This document shows, piece by piece, positions 12,600 to 23,840 of a stretch of DNA of 64,000 bases. Source of the DNA: Toxorhynchites rutilus septentrionalis (Eukaryota > Arthropoda > Insecta > Diptera > Culicidae); contig NC_073744.1 in the NCBI RefSeq assembly GCF_029784135.1, positions 34,090,061 through 34,154,060 of the forward strand. Reading direction: 5' to 3'. The notes under the pieces are model-generated. The model ran no database searches. It was not told the DNA's origin and saw nothing but the letters and a program-made list of their open reading frames with translations. A program made the position numbers and the translations under genes. Within the stretch, counting starts at the first letter, position 1, and every line of letters begins with the position of its first letter.

Positions 12600-12775
12600 G
12601 GCAAAAACTTCAAAAGAAAAACAATGGTCCTATCCTTATCGACATTATCATAATGATAATCCCAACTTCAGACTCAAAGTTTTTTTAAGGCATGTCAAGA
12701 AAATTTCCAACCCGGGAAGATCCTTGACAGATTGGGAATCGAACCCAATATAATCATCGCCTTCCTTACACGTTT
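12600..12775 (-). mobile_element. tRNA-derived SINE fragment
   Basis: On the minus strand the words 'ggcgatgattatattGGGTTCGATTCCCAA' (a Pol III B-box core) are followed by 'tctgtcaaggatcttcccgggttggaaattttcttgac'. A B-box followed by a 'gggttggaaattttctt'-like body is the layout of Feilai-type SINEs known in Aedes. The A-box half is too degraded to be sure, and no flanking target duplication could be read. Confidence 0.5.
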
Positions 12776-12789
12776 TTTTCATTTTTTTT

Positions 12790-12877
12790 ATAATTTAATT
12801 ATCCGGAGAATTCGATTATCCGGAGTGAAAAAAAAATCAATATGCCGGATAATCGAGTCCGATCTGTATGTCAAACC
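12790..12877. mobile_element. pogo-like MITE end fragment
   Basis: The text 'aattatccggagaattcgattatccgg ... gccggataatcgagtccgatctgta' resembles the 'TACAGGTCGGACTCGATTAT' end of 32678-32886, in reverse orientation. Only one terminus is preserved. Confidence 0.45.
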
Positions 12878-13299
12878 ACGTTGAACTCAAACATCGATAC
12901 ATGCATACGTGATACATGAAAGAGAGAAACGAATTCATTTCGGGGGGAGTCACTTTAATGTGCAATGAAGTCCATTTGACGGGGAAGAACGAAATGAGAT
13001 AGTCGAGTTGTAGACTGAGATAGCAACTCAACGCCCGAATGACTGCTGAATTGTGCTGACGGAGAAACTGGTGGAAAAAGCCAAAACTCGTTTTCAATTG
13101 AATACGAAGGCGAATTTCTTCATAGTCCCCTGGCTATCCTCAGTTGATAGGACATTGCCGAGCCCTGCTAAAGTGCAAAAAAAAAGGAATCATACTAAAA
13201 TACTTCAACCAACTATATGTTATAGTTTACACTTTTTTCTGAACGAATTTCAATGTCTAGTGAACTTGTTTACGAATTCATGCACAGTTTCTATTGATA

Positions 13300-13440
13300 A
13301 TAGATAATGGTACTCGATGTTACGAAAATATTATTAGCGTCGAAAGATAAGCGGATCTCCCTCAAGGGAAACTAATTCCGATCGCAAAGGGTTAAATGAA
13401 CAAATTTCGTAGTCCTACGTTAACGATGCGGTTCTATCAG
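13300..13440. repeat. GTAGGAC-family end fragment
   Basis: It contains 'cgtagtcctacgttaacgatgcggttctat', equivalent to the right end of other copies (gtagtcctacgtcaccttgcggttat), but the hairpin half is mutated. The text to the left, 'gcggatctccctcaagggaaac', has no partner that I found. The other end is not identifiable. Confidence 0.45.
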
Positions 13441-15550
13441 TCTTTTTTTCCTTTTGAGACTTTTATATCACATACATTCTCGTTTTGCAGGTCGACTTCT
13501 TCTTTGGCTTTCAGAGGCTTTAAACTTCTCAGTTCATTCGTCTCTTGGTTTTGCAGGTCTGCTTTTGCAAAGTAGGTATCTCCGTGCGAAACGAGCATCA
13601 GGTCACGCGTGCAACAACGACACTGACTGTGTAGATTTACAGCATTGTGAATGCGTTTGGTACCACACTTCCGCCTTATACTCCAACATTGAATGTATCC
13701 TATATGGTATCCATAAAGATGTCGGGTGATACAGATACTATTATGATGTTCAATTTATTAAGCCTGTTTTACATCGTTCAACACAAAAAGGTATAAAAGC
13801 GCTGGATAGCAGTTCACCCTGTATATAATATACGGGAATTTCCATCAATCCTTCAGAAAATTTCTAGAATATTAAAGAAAAATCAAAGCATCATCTCCGT
13901 TTAAAACTTCTCCCACATTTTCCATTCGCTTTTGCCGTGCGGAAGATTCCCCATCATCGCAGCGTTTCACCCGCCCCGGCGGAAATTACATTGCCAAGGT
14001 ACATAGTCTGCCGGAGTGGCATTATAATTTTAATTAACAAAGTTTTTCGGTACATAACAGAAAGTAAACGCTTGAGGAACTTTTCCGGCCACCAAAAATT
14101 TTGTGAAGCTACTCCGAAGACAAGGAGTGTGGAACGCGAGAACGCAATGGGAGTAGCTGGCGGATTACCCATCCGAAATGGTGTCCATCTTCATCTTCTT
14201 GGCCAGCATTCAGTGCTCGAAAATGGAACTAATTTCACTTATCAGCAAAAAAAAAACCAACATTCACTAGATTCATCCCATCCCATCAACGGCATTTCGC
14301 CTCGTTGTTTAGTTAGTTAATATTTTTGTTACCATTCTCTACGACCAACAAACAACACCTCTTGGGTTGACGAACGTAACACCAAAAAAAGGCGATGGAA
14401 CCTAAACAACAGGAGCGCAAACATTTGCTCGCCCAATCACATAGTAAATATAAACAGTCGACTTAATTTTGAAGCGATTGCAATTATCCATAATCGTTAT
14501 TTGCCAAAGTAATCGCTTTCATCAGGGGGCAGGAGGTGAGCGGCGCATTTCGTGAGAAGAGTCAAAACAAAAATGCGAGAGAACGGAAAAAGCCTCATCA
14601 CACAAACGGAAAAAAAAAAACAAAAGGAATAATTCCGTCGTCCTGTCGTAGCCGACGAGGTCAAAATTTCCCAAGTCGCGGTCATGTCCGGAAAAAGTCA
14701 CGCAAATATAAAATGGGCGAACAAATAGAAACAGAGAGCGCACGATTTTGGTCCGCACAAATCAAAAGCCTTATCCTGGGAATCATCGAGAGGCGACGAT
14801 TAAGTAATGGCGGTCAACGAAAAAAACTGACGCAAAACATTCGCATAATCCCCCCCTGCCGGAAGCAGACAACGGGCAGCCGGCTACGAGAGAGCATAGA
14901 GTCATCTCTCGGAGGGGTCCAGCATTCGCATCCGCTGCCATCTTGTGCCATCATTGGCCAGCAGGACTCACTTCCTCTTTCGCTTGGTGCAATTGACGCG
15001 CGCGCTCTCTGAACCCTGAAAACTGGAACAGGGCGAGGGTTTATGGACATTTTTCATTCAAACACTCTAAAGATGGGTAAATATTGATGTTTGGCAAAGA
15101 ACTACGCGACCATCGCTGGAAATATATACAGTGATACATCCTCTCCAACCGGGGCGCTGCTGACACACAACGGAAAGAAGGCGCACGCCGTGGAGGGGAT
15201 CCTTGGAGCGTTTCCACCGTCACCCGTCATCCGGGGGAGCCGTAGTGTTTGACGATGACCGGAGGAAGTCCCATTGGCAAATTGCTTGCACGGAATGCGT
15301 TTCCAGGCAGCGGCCGTTTATTATTGTTGACGGAAAAGATTTCCGATGGAAGTGAAGATTGGGGAATGAAATCTCTATTAGTGGGTGGCATTTGTTGACG
15401 TGGAAGGGAGCATGTTTGAACTATGGTTTCTGCCCGGACGGAGCATACAAATTTATAAGAAGTTGATCGTGTCAATCGAGTTGAAAAAAAAAATAGTGAA
15501 ACTTGGTTTACTCTTCTTTGAATTAAGATTCTTTAGGTAACTGACCTATT
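13441..15550. other. Non-coding, GC-richer unique block
   Basis: 13450-13730 shares the words 'gaggctttaaacttctcagttcattcgtctct' with the family-associated repeats at 31300 and 22120. 13900-15480 is GC-richer and apparently unique. Its longest frame (14536-15012, 158 codons, Lys/Arg-rich) is overlapped by minus-strand frames and shows no known domain, so no gene is called. It could be regulatory or 5' flanking sequence of a gene outside the window. Confidence 0.4.
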
Positions 15551-15555
15551 TCATT

Positions 15556-16085
15556 ACGAGGTCTGTTCAAAAAGTATCGCGACTTTCAAATTTGCGCGGG
15601 TCAGTTAATTTTTCACAACTGCTTTTCTTACATGTGTTTTGGTTCATCTTCGATTTTTGCCTATTGCAAAAAAAAGGATCAAAAATCTGTAACAAATTTT
15701 GTGTGAAAAACTGTTGATTGTGACATCTGGTGAACCTAACTTGGAGCGAAACAACGTTTATCGGAGTTCGAAAAAAAAAATGTTCTCGGAGGGTCGAAAA
15801 GATGTAAACGATGCAAAGCGTCCAAGCATGTTAACAACTGAAATCGAATCTAAATAATCCGTGGGTATACAGAAATCGTGATACTTTTAGAACAGCTCTT
15901 GTAGGAAGAGTGGTCCACTCTATCCCATTCCATTAAGCATTTCCATAGCCATAACGATTTTGCTTCAGGACTACGAAACTATTTCTCTAGAGATAGGCAA
16001 TAGGCAAAAAACGAAGTTGAACCAAAACACGTGTAAGAAAAGCAGTTGTCAAAAACTAACTGAACATTCAAAATAATCGTACTTG
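15556..16085. mobile_element. Mariner-derived inverted-repeat MITE
   Basis: It begins (TA)CGAGGTCTGTTCAAAAAG..., a mariner-type terminus. The text 15602-15667 (cagttaatttttcacaactg...gcctattgc) recurs inverted at about 15998-16063, giving 65-bp arms. Between them the plus strand encodes MFSEGRKDVNDAKRPS..., a recognisable mariner transposase stretch (f.eGRe.vnDd.RpGRPs). The right terminus proper is lost or mutated. Confidence 0.65.
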
Positions 16086-17195
16086 TCAACATAAGTGAGA
16101 AACATGAGCACCAACATAATGCCACAAAAAATCTAGAATCGAATATACGTAAACGCGTAAATGGGTGTCCATGAAAAAAAGCGAGATTTGTTGCTCAAAT
16201 TTTTATATTTCAAATTCTACGTCAAAATTGTCTTCTTACGACTTTTGTAGCATATGCAGACCAACATTTTGCGATGCAGAACATGTCAATACCTTAATTC
16301 TACTCAAAGTCATGATTTCAAGTTTAATTTACTCAAATACAAAAAATAACATAGTTTTGAAAATCTCACTTTATGTAAAGTGAATTATGCTCTTTCAAAC
16401 GCCACCAATAAACATTATTTATGTTTGTCTCAAAAAGAATGACAATCAAATGAAGAGAGCGTATTTTTGGGAAGAACTATTATTAACTTTCAGTATAGTT
16501 GTGATATTGACAAGTTCTGCATCGCAAAATGTTTGTTTAAGCAAACTCTAAAAGTCGAAGACAGTTTGCATGTAGAAATTGGAAGTTGTCTCAAATAACT
16601 GGGGCTACAACATTGTTGAACTATGTTCACCTCTATCTATGAAGATAAGAAAGTTTGATAAATTTTGGTCACCCTATTTTTAATAAGATAAAAAATGAGC
16701 GCTCAATTATATGTAACAACTTCGTCGGAGACAGTTTTCGTCCAGGGAGCTCTTGATGCTAATTTCCGCTGAAATGTACCTTTGTGCATTGGCCAAAGAT
16801 ATTGTGTGAACTTTTTTGTTGCAGATAAAATTTCTTAATCGTTGAAAACATTGCAGAATACATTTGGTGACACAACTATGTCAAAAATATTATATATGGT
16901 ATGTGTAAAAAGCGTTTCGATGACTGGATTATTCGTTGTTAAAAGTGTATTGCCTCAGAAGAGATCTATTTCGAAGGCAATAATATGAATGTAAATGAAA
17001 ATGATTAGAGTATGTTACATAGGACGAATTTCATGCCAACTCGTCTTAGGAGTTGGCAGCATAAACTCAGATAGTAGTGAAACGTTGTGGGTGTAAAAAC
17101 ATGGGTCATTTAAGCAACTTTGCATTCTTGAAATATTCGAAAAAGAATTCGACAACTTTTTGGAAAAGGCCAAATTTATTTTCTTTATTTAAAAA
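16086..17195. other. Non-coding AT-rich sequence
   Basis: No frame longer than 72 codons, no paired termini, and no RNA gene motif was seen. Confidence 0.4.
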
Positions 17196-17199
17196 AAAA

Positions 17200-18516
17200 A
17201 TAATAACTCAAATGATACCTACAAAATTCTTGTCAAAGTATGAAATGTAGGAAATTTTTGAAAAAAAATACCAATTTTTTTTTTGGAAAAAAATTTCGCT
17301 GAAAAGAAAGTTATTTATAAAATTAGTTAATTTTTTTTCAAAAACGTATTTTTTTAAAACTCCCAAAAATATATACTCGAATAGCCTTTATAGTTTCCAA
17401 CAAGTCGTTCATACATCGAAAGATCGGCACTCTTACAGGAGAAAAGTTTTTCTAGCAACAACTTTTTCATGTTTTCGCTGAAAAAAAAATACAACTAATC
17501 CTAATTTTGTTTAAAGTCCAAATAGCGATATAGTGTCTTCGACAAAGTTTTAGATCTTGTTAAAATATAAATTTATGTCAGAGACATCAACTTTCTATCT
17601 TTTATAGTTTTTGGAATATAAGTCATTTTTGTATGAAGACTCCTGAAAAAATAATGTTTTGCTCGTAACATTTTTGTTTGTAAATTCTCACGTTTGACAT
17701 GTTCTAAATAGAAAAAAAAGTTAGCAGAGCATGTAAATTGCGATAACTTATACATAAAAATGTTACGAATTGAACGTTGATAGTATTTTTTCAAAGGAAA
17801 ACATGAAAAAGTTGTTGTTCAAAAAACTTTTTCCATGTGAATGTGCCTATCTTGTATGAGTGACTTGTTGGAAATTCTATGGGCTATTTATATCAATTTT
17901 TAGTGAAAACCTAAGTACTTTCCTACATTTTAATCTTTGACTAAAATGTTGTAGGTCTGATAGATATTTTGTGGGATTTCTTTTTAAATTTTAAGTTTAT
18001 TTTTACTTTTTTCGAAAAATCTTAATTTAAAAACTATAAGATCAACAAAAAGTGGGTCATAGAATGAAATGTAGGAAATTATTTAGGCCTGAAATTAAAA
18101 ACATTTAAAAAAAAATTGGAGAAAAATTTAATTGCAAAAAAAGGGAAAATCAAAATGCATATTTCTCGAAAACATGCGCTTCTAAAATTCTGAAAAAATA
18201 TATATGAATAGCCCATACAATTTCCAACAAGTCACCCATACATAGGAAGATGGGCACTTTTACATGGAAAAAGTTTTTCTAACAACTTTTTCATGTTTTT
18301 CTTTGAAAACTTACTATTAATGTTTAATTCTGCTGACTTATTTTTTATTCAGAAATTGACATGTGAGAATTTACACAGAAAAATGTAACATAATTTTTTT
18401 TCCAGGGGTCGCCATACCGAAATGCCCTTCATTCCACAAAGTATAAAAGATAGAAAGTTGACGTCTTCGACGAAAGTTCATATATTAATAAGATCTAAAC
18501 TTTGCCGAATACACTA
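17200..18516. repeat. Palindromic AT-rich foldback repeat (left part)
   Basis: The block 17380-17480 ('tttccaacaagtcgttcatac', 'ggcactcttacaggag', 'gtttttctagcaacaacttt') recurs inverted at 17790-17890, direct at 18215-18300, and inverted again at 26105-26200. Short words such as 'gaaatgtagg' are also mirrored around 17240 and 17930. The unit is therefore a long imperfect palindrome present twice in tandem. The second unit is split by the Tc1 insertion at 18517. No coding content. Confidence 0.65.
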
Positions 18517-18936
18517 TACAGTGATAGACATTCGTTTAGCCGCACTTGAAAAAAAACTTGAAACACTTACAAAACAACTAGGGATGTTCTTTTTATCGGG
18601 ATACTTATTTGCTGTAGTGGTAGTATATTTAAGTCAATTTTATTGAAAGAACGTGCGTCACAATCACACACAAGGCAGCATCGGTGGATATAAACATTCA
18701 AACGTCGTTTTTTCCCGAGACATAAGTTTAGCCGCAGGACATTCGAGTTTTCACATAATTACCAATCCTTTATCTGTGTTTTTTGAAAAAAATACTTGGA
18801 AATGTACAATTTACAAGATAAATATTAAATGTGCAACGTAAGAAGTTGGTCAGAAGAGTGATTTACGTAGAATTTACGATTTACGTAGAATTGAAAGGAA
18901 TTTAAAGGAAGAGGGGCGGAAAATAATAAAGATATT

Positions 18937-18956
18937 CAGTGAACAAAAGTTTTCTA
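18937..18956. repeat. 20-bp target-site duplication, left
   Basis: CAGTGAACAAAAGTTTTCTA is identical to 24881-24900 and brackets the 5.9-kb insert. The length is typical of target-primed reverse transcription and too long for Tc1, hAT or piggyBac. Confidence 0.8.
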
Positions 18957-20018
18957 GAGTGGTGCGGGCTGGACGTGCTCGTTCGCGCTCCGTGTTTTTT
19001 CTTCGAGTATCAGTGGTGTTTCGATGAAAAGATGCACTCGTTTAATAAAAAAGTGTGCTTTCTACATCGATATCCGATGGAATTTGTACAAATTCCTAGG
19101 AAAGATGCGGAATGTTGTGATACAAAAATGAATTTTTCGGCGAAAAGGATATGTTTTTGTCGGTTTCATGTTACGACATGTTCCCTGTTTCGTCGCGTAA
19201 TTGCCGTGTATTAGTGTTATTGTTATGTTCCGCTTTGAATATCGAAGTGCGTTATGAGTGAAGTGCAATTTTCTGAATCAAAACCGATTTGTGAAGCCGT
19301 AGTGAAAACTGATGAATGTGCTCGCTAAAAATATTTCCGTCGCATGCAACTATTTTCATTCCTGGAGAAAAATTCTGCGTTGATTTGTGTTCGTATTAGA
19401 AGAGTACATATGGCTTAGTGAACTACTGTGTTACATCGACGCGATATGAAGGCAAAAATTATATTCATCCCTTCTTTGGGATACACACAGCAGTATCAGC
19501 GCCTTAATCAAGCAGTGATATTATCACTTTGGTTGGGGACATCACAGCTCGGATAACAATGGAAGGACTAAGCTAAGTTTTTAAATGCAAAGTTTTTTTT
19601 GATGTAGGACTACGTCTAACCGGAAGATATAGGGGGTGAAATGGAAATCTAGGCACTGAACAAGTAGGAAAAAATGCAAGATTAGGAACGCTTATAACTC
19701 GAGCATTTCTCGATAGATCGCAAAGGTTTTTGCATCAATTGATAGGAAATATATCTACGCATCTATCATAACGAATAACATTTAATTTTTCTTTAGATAA
19801 ATAATTGAATAATTGTGAAATATCAATCATTGTCCAAATGCACTATGTGCCCATTTTTGATTGGTCCATTTTGTGCTCCCCAAATCGTACCGACCAAAAC
19901 GGGCAACCAGAGCAGCATCGAAATAGAATGAAGCACGATTGGAAAGGAAAAAGAAAAAAAATGAACGAAACATTGGTCGCACAAACACACATGCGTAATT
20001 CTCGAGCCAGCCAGCCAG

Positions 20019-20055
20019 TTTAAAAATCCCCGCTCCGCTGCCGTAACGATCATTC
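20019..20055 (+). promoter_or_regulatory. TATA-like/Inr core promoter of captured H2A
   Basis: TTTAAAAA at 20019-20026 lies about 33 bp before A+1 of an arthropod-type initiator TCATTC (20050-20055). The ATG of H2A follows about 65 bp later. The same arrangement is present in element B (minus strand, about 50077-50112). The spacing fits a genomic histone promoter. Confidence 0.5.
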
Positions 20056-20119
20056 TCATTCAAACCGTATACCACATCAGTTCGCATCACAACACATGAA
20101 CAAACCAACCCAAGCAGCC

Positions 20120-20265
20120 ATGTCTGGACATGGCAAAGGAGGAAAAGTGAAGGGAAAGGCAAAATCCCGCTCGAACCGTGTTTGGTTTCGGCCGCCGAAG
20201 TGATCGAGTTAGCTGGCAAAGCTGCACGCGACGATAAGAAAAACTGCATTCGGTTCAGAACACAT
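20120..20265 (+). pseudogene. H2A: Histone H2A pseudogene 1 in element A
   Basis: Starting at ATG 20120 the frame reads MSGHGKGGKVKGKAKSRSNR, the almost unaltered N-terminal tail of H2A (normal SGRGKGGKVKGKAKSRSNR). It then jumps, after a deletion of roughly 35 residues, to SAAEVIELAGKAARDDKK, which corresponds to AAEVLELAGNAARDNKK of the histone fold. The central L1/alpha2 region is missing and nothing after the KK resembles H2A. Element B retains more of the middle. H2A is a nucleosome core subunit; this copy cannot encode one. Confidence 0.8.
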
Positions 20266-20690
20266 TCGGTGGACATCAAGACAACAGGCAGTTGCAGCGA
20301 GTGGCGAGTGGCAAACGCAATCGCAAAACGGCAGCTGGTAGCAGAAGAAAAAAGGTGGCAAATCCAGAACAAGGCTGTATCGAGGGCGTTCGAAATGGTT
20401 TTTTTCAAAACCACGAGTACTAAGTTTTCTAAATTGGAACCATTCCATAAAACAAGGCGCATTCCATAAAACAAGGCGCCTTTCAAAAAAGAGTTTACGA
20501 AATACAGTTCAATGCTTTCTAAAATAATATCCAAAATAATAATAAAACACAAATTGATTTTTTCATAATTTGTTTGCCAGGATCTGATGAGTATGTGAAT
20601 TTGGCAGTTGTTCTGAGCTTATTGATAGTTGGGGACTTTCCTGATTATTCAATTTTCACCAATTCTTAAATTGTTTCCAGATTGAAAGTA

Positions 20691-20916
20691 CAGTAATTTA
20701 CAATTAGTTCGACATTTAGCTAATTGGACGGACATGTAATGCGACATATTTAGTTGAACATTTTTATAAACATACAGTTCGGGGCCCAAATTATGACCCC
20801 ACATTGAAAGTCGACACTGTATCACTGTCATCGCAAATGTTCAATTACAGGTTAAAATCGCCTCCAATGCGACACTGAGTGGTGCTTCGGCACGTCGCAT
20901 TGAATGTAATTTACTG
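20691..20916. mobile_element. pogo-like MITE in element A
   Basis: The left end is CAGTAATTTACAATTAGTTC and the right end, from the other strand, CAGTAAATTACATTCAATGC, with TA on both sides. The same MITE occupies the same site in element B (49113-49332) and an independent site at 60432-60655. Its shared position dates the insertion to before A and B separated. Confidence 0.75.
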
Positions 20917-21072
20917 TAAAACATGTCACAAAGCTGGATGGGAAGAAATTTTCCAACTGTGAAAGCTGTGGCAAGTGGTAACAAATCGCTAAACAGGAAG
21001 GTTTAGCCGAACAAGATGGGGATACCGAGTGGTAACAAAACAATAAACTCTTCAGATTGAAGATAATTTTGT

Positions 21073-21088
21073 GATCCTGAAAAGGACC
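21073..21088 (-). promoter_or_regulatory. Histone-type 3' stem-loop (minus strand)
   Basis: Read on the minus strand the 16-mer is GGTCCTTTTCAGGATC, preceded by aaaaag and followed by acaaa. It matches the consensus GGYYCTTTTCAGRRCC, with one stem mismatch. It is conserved in element B (48941-48956, plus strand). Its orientation is opposite to both H2A fragments, suggesting the end of a second, divergently placed histone gene (H2B in canonical clusters). Confidence 0.55.
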
Positions 21089-21339
21089 CTTTTTAGCCTG
21101 CATGTGAATCCAACGAGCGAACAAATCGTAATGAATGTATTTTTTTGCCATCGCTGCCTTTTAACGCTCATTCGTTCGTCTCGTTGGACTCGCCCCTTTG
21201 GCTGAGTCTGCCGATTTGTCTCTATCCTGTGAGCGTGTACCGCTAAAGTACAAAACGCGCGGATCCGCTGAAAAATATATCATTCTCTTTCAAACCGTAA
21301 ATCAGTGTGGTTGTATGGCATCATTTCACATCACATCGC

Positions 21340-21540
21340 ATCAACGGATTGGTGCCGGAGCACCAGTATACCTAATAGCGGTTATAGAATTTCGGCCGCC
21401 GGAGTGCTCGAGATGGCTTGCAAAGCTGCTCACGACAATAAGAAAACCCGCCTACAGAACAGAGCACATTCGGTTCGGAGGCAACAACTAGTTTCAGTGA
21501 GTGGCAAACGCAATCGCAAAACGGCAGCAGGTAGATGAAG
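21340..21540 (+). pseudogene. H2A: Histone H2A pseudogene 2 in element A
   Basis: The frame reads RIGAGAPVYLIAVIEF (normal RVGAGAPVYLAAVMEY). After a frameshift it reads AAGVLEMACKAAHDNKKTR, the next helix of H2A (AAEVLELAGNAARDNKKTR). The N-terminal tail is missing in this copy but present in the sister copy in B (48490-48705). Downstream text 'gtggcaaacgcaatcgcaaaacggcag' is shared with pseudogene 1, showing that both derive from one modified unit. Confidence 0.8.
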
Positions 21541-21596
21541 GAAAAAGTTTGTTTATACAGACTGCTTTGGTGGTAAAACCAGCTACCGTAAAACAC

Positions 21597-21612
21597 GGTG
21601 CTTTTCAGGGCC
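21597..21612 (+). promoter_or_regulatory. Histone 3' stem-loop after H2A pseudogene 2
   Basis: GGTGCTTTTCAGGGCC has the histone loop TTTC and an intact 3' stem (AGGGCC); the 5' stem carries one substitution. It is followed about 12 nt later by 'tcaaagaagag', resembling the purine-rich histone downstream element bound by U7 snRNA. It lies about 55 bp after the H2A-derived region, a normal histone 3'-UTR distance. Confidence 0.65.
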
Positions 21613-22575
21613 ATTAAACCAATCAAAGAAGAGTTATTAAAAGTTATTCACAATACCAATGCATTCTAAAGTGACATAATATGACATATAATATAAACTG
21701 ATTTATTTTGTTTATGCTTGTTCTTGAACTTATTGGTGGTTGAGGTCTTTTAAATTGATCATTCAGTTTTCACAAACCCATGCATGGTTTCCGAATTAAA
21801 AGTGGCTTCAAATTACAACACATTGTATGCAGGATGGCATTAACGGATTTTCTTGGTAGCAAGAACTGCTTTCTTTGGTTGATAACTGATGTTGAAAATT
21901 GACTGACGTTACATCTGAATTGTAGAGAAAATTAACTAAGGAGCAACATGATGAGCTATGTATTTCCTGCTGCTCTGTTCTTATTTTAAAAGACTTTAAT
22001 CCGAAGGTCATCCGTTCCTGTATTTTCTGTTGGTTTTTCAGAACGCTTCTAGTTCGTTTATTTCTCGACAGATCGTAGAGTTCGTCTCCAAAACCTCAGT
22101 TCTTTTTCATTTTTATTTACTTTGTTTGCGGAGACTACAAATCTTACAATTCATTCGTCTCCGAAACCACAGTTTAAGGTACGGTAATGTGCTCAATAGT
22201 GAAATATATGATAGTGAATGAGCTGATAACCACCTATGCATTCCCTATCACAGCCATCATTTTGATTGTACGATATGTGCATACGCCGAAAGATGCCCGG
22301 CGTTGAACATTTAATAAGTACAAAGCCTTCTGAAAAAAACAAGAATCAAGTTTGTAAAAAAAAAAAAACGAAAAAACACAACACCAACCCCCAACATGTT
22401 CATGAAGAGTAAACAGTAAACTAATCCATTTTTCAGGTAGATAGGTAGGTATTCACGTAGGAGAAGAAAATAAAAAAATATATTCGAAATATATATTTAG
22501 CAAAAGCTGTCCCCTTTGTATAGTCCTACGTCACTCCGGTTATGTCCCCGACATTACCCACCCGTCTTTTTTCTC

Positions 22576-23840
22576 TCTTATTGCCTCCTCCTGTCCTCCT
22601 GTGTGTAGTCTCATGACTTCCCATATTACTCCACCACAACGGTAGGGTTCATGGCATGGATATAGTTGCATGTCTAGGTAGATATGTTTGTATCGTGTGT
22701 GACTGTGTGTGTGTAGTTTATGGGGTAAGGGGCAGTTTTTCGCTCAGAGAGGCTTCGGATAGAAAACACGAACTGTAGACATCAAAGCGAAGGTGGAAGC
22801 TAGCCATTGTAGTAGTATAGGTAAACCCAAGTGTAAAAATGGGGTAATAGTGTTTGTGAAAGAAGAGCAAAGCACACGTAAATATATCAATTTACTTATC
22901 AGACTGTGTGGCGCTTCATCGATACGAGTCATTGAATACATTTGAAAAAATAACAATTCAATACAAAAGAAAAATGTATGAACGATATGCTCCGATGATC
23001 AATTGCAAATATAAATATATATAGAAGGTGCATTTGCATGTGAAGTAAAATTCTAATTATACGCGAGCGTAACATGAGCAAATTTATAACACATGCGAAT
23101 TGTGTCTAGTTTGGTATTAACAAGTTCTTCCGCATAGTAACTCGATGTTGATAAATCCTTAATATTTTCCTTCGTTGATCGTTCGGTTGATATTTCTTGA
23201 TGGGAAGTGTGCGAAAACATTTTCTTGACACTGTTTCGCAAAATAATTGATTTTCGGGCGAGGGGTGAGGGAGGGAGATGAAAGAAATGAGCGCCATTGT
23301 GGCAGCCATTTGTGGCTAGCTTCCACCTTCGCCTTAAGGAACAATATTCATCCAAGAATTTTCCATTTTCAATGCGGTTCTAAATTTTCCTTTTCATGTG
23401 CTTTGTGTAGACTTATGGGGTTCATATTCTGTGTTAAATGTACTAATCACAGCTTCAGGTTGCTGTTGTCGCTATTCGTTATGCGCTTCGTATGCTCAGA
23501 AACTAAAACGAGTATTTATATGTGTGGTAACAATTTATTCATTTATTCATTCATTATTATAATTATAATTAATTATAAGAGAAGCAATATTGTTTTGGGT
23601 CATTGATTACTGGTGTGAAAATGTTTGAATATATATGGCCTTGATTGGTTATTGTAGTGTTGTGTTCTGTTGGAATGGTTTGTTTTATGTGAAGTGTGGG
23701 TGGTGGTGGAACAAATGTATACTCGTTGTGTGCTTCAGTTGCATAGGAATCAGCCGCGATACATTTACAGAACAAACTGACGTTTGTGACATCAGCCAAA
23801 ATTCGCGTCTGTAGCGTACAAACTTATTGTAGGTCCATTT
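22576..23840. other. Non-coding part of the retrotransposon-like insert
   Basis: No protein frame is recognisable. A 23-bp inverted pair, 'cgaaggtggaagctagcca' (about 22782) and 'tggctagcttccaccttcg' (about 23312), brackets 510 bp and may mark another small element or a foldback structure. A short (TG)n tract lies near 22700. Confidence 0.45.

Larger units (their letters stand above)
19600..22568 (+). mobile_element. GTAGGAC-family element A carrying histone H2A modules
   Basis: The left end is TGATGTAGGACTACGTCTAA. The right end is 'tagtcctacgtca' followed by a hairpin in 'ccggttatgtccccgacattaccc'. It is the near-identical inverted sister of element B (48041-50531): left ends, H2A blocks, the shared pogo-like MITE and right ends run in the same order. 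A is longer because about 21640-22330 is absent from B. Contents are H2A promoter and fragment 1, the MITE, a minus-strand histone-type stem-loop, H2A fragment 2, and its stem-loop. There is no transposase. The mode of movement is unknown. Confidence 0.75.

Noticed and set aside
14536..15012. 158-codon Lys/Arg-rich frame
   Set aside because: No domain; overlapped by minus-strand frames; composition follows local A-rich sequence.
19827..20552. 241-codon minus-strand frame, the second longest in the window
   Set aside because: It is antisense to the H2A pseudogene of element A, has no domain content, and is broken in sister element B.
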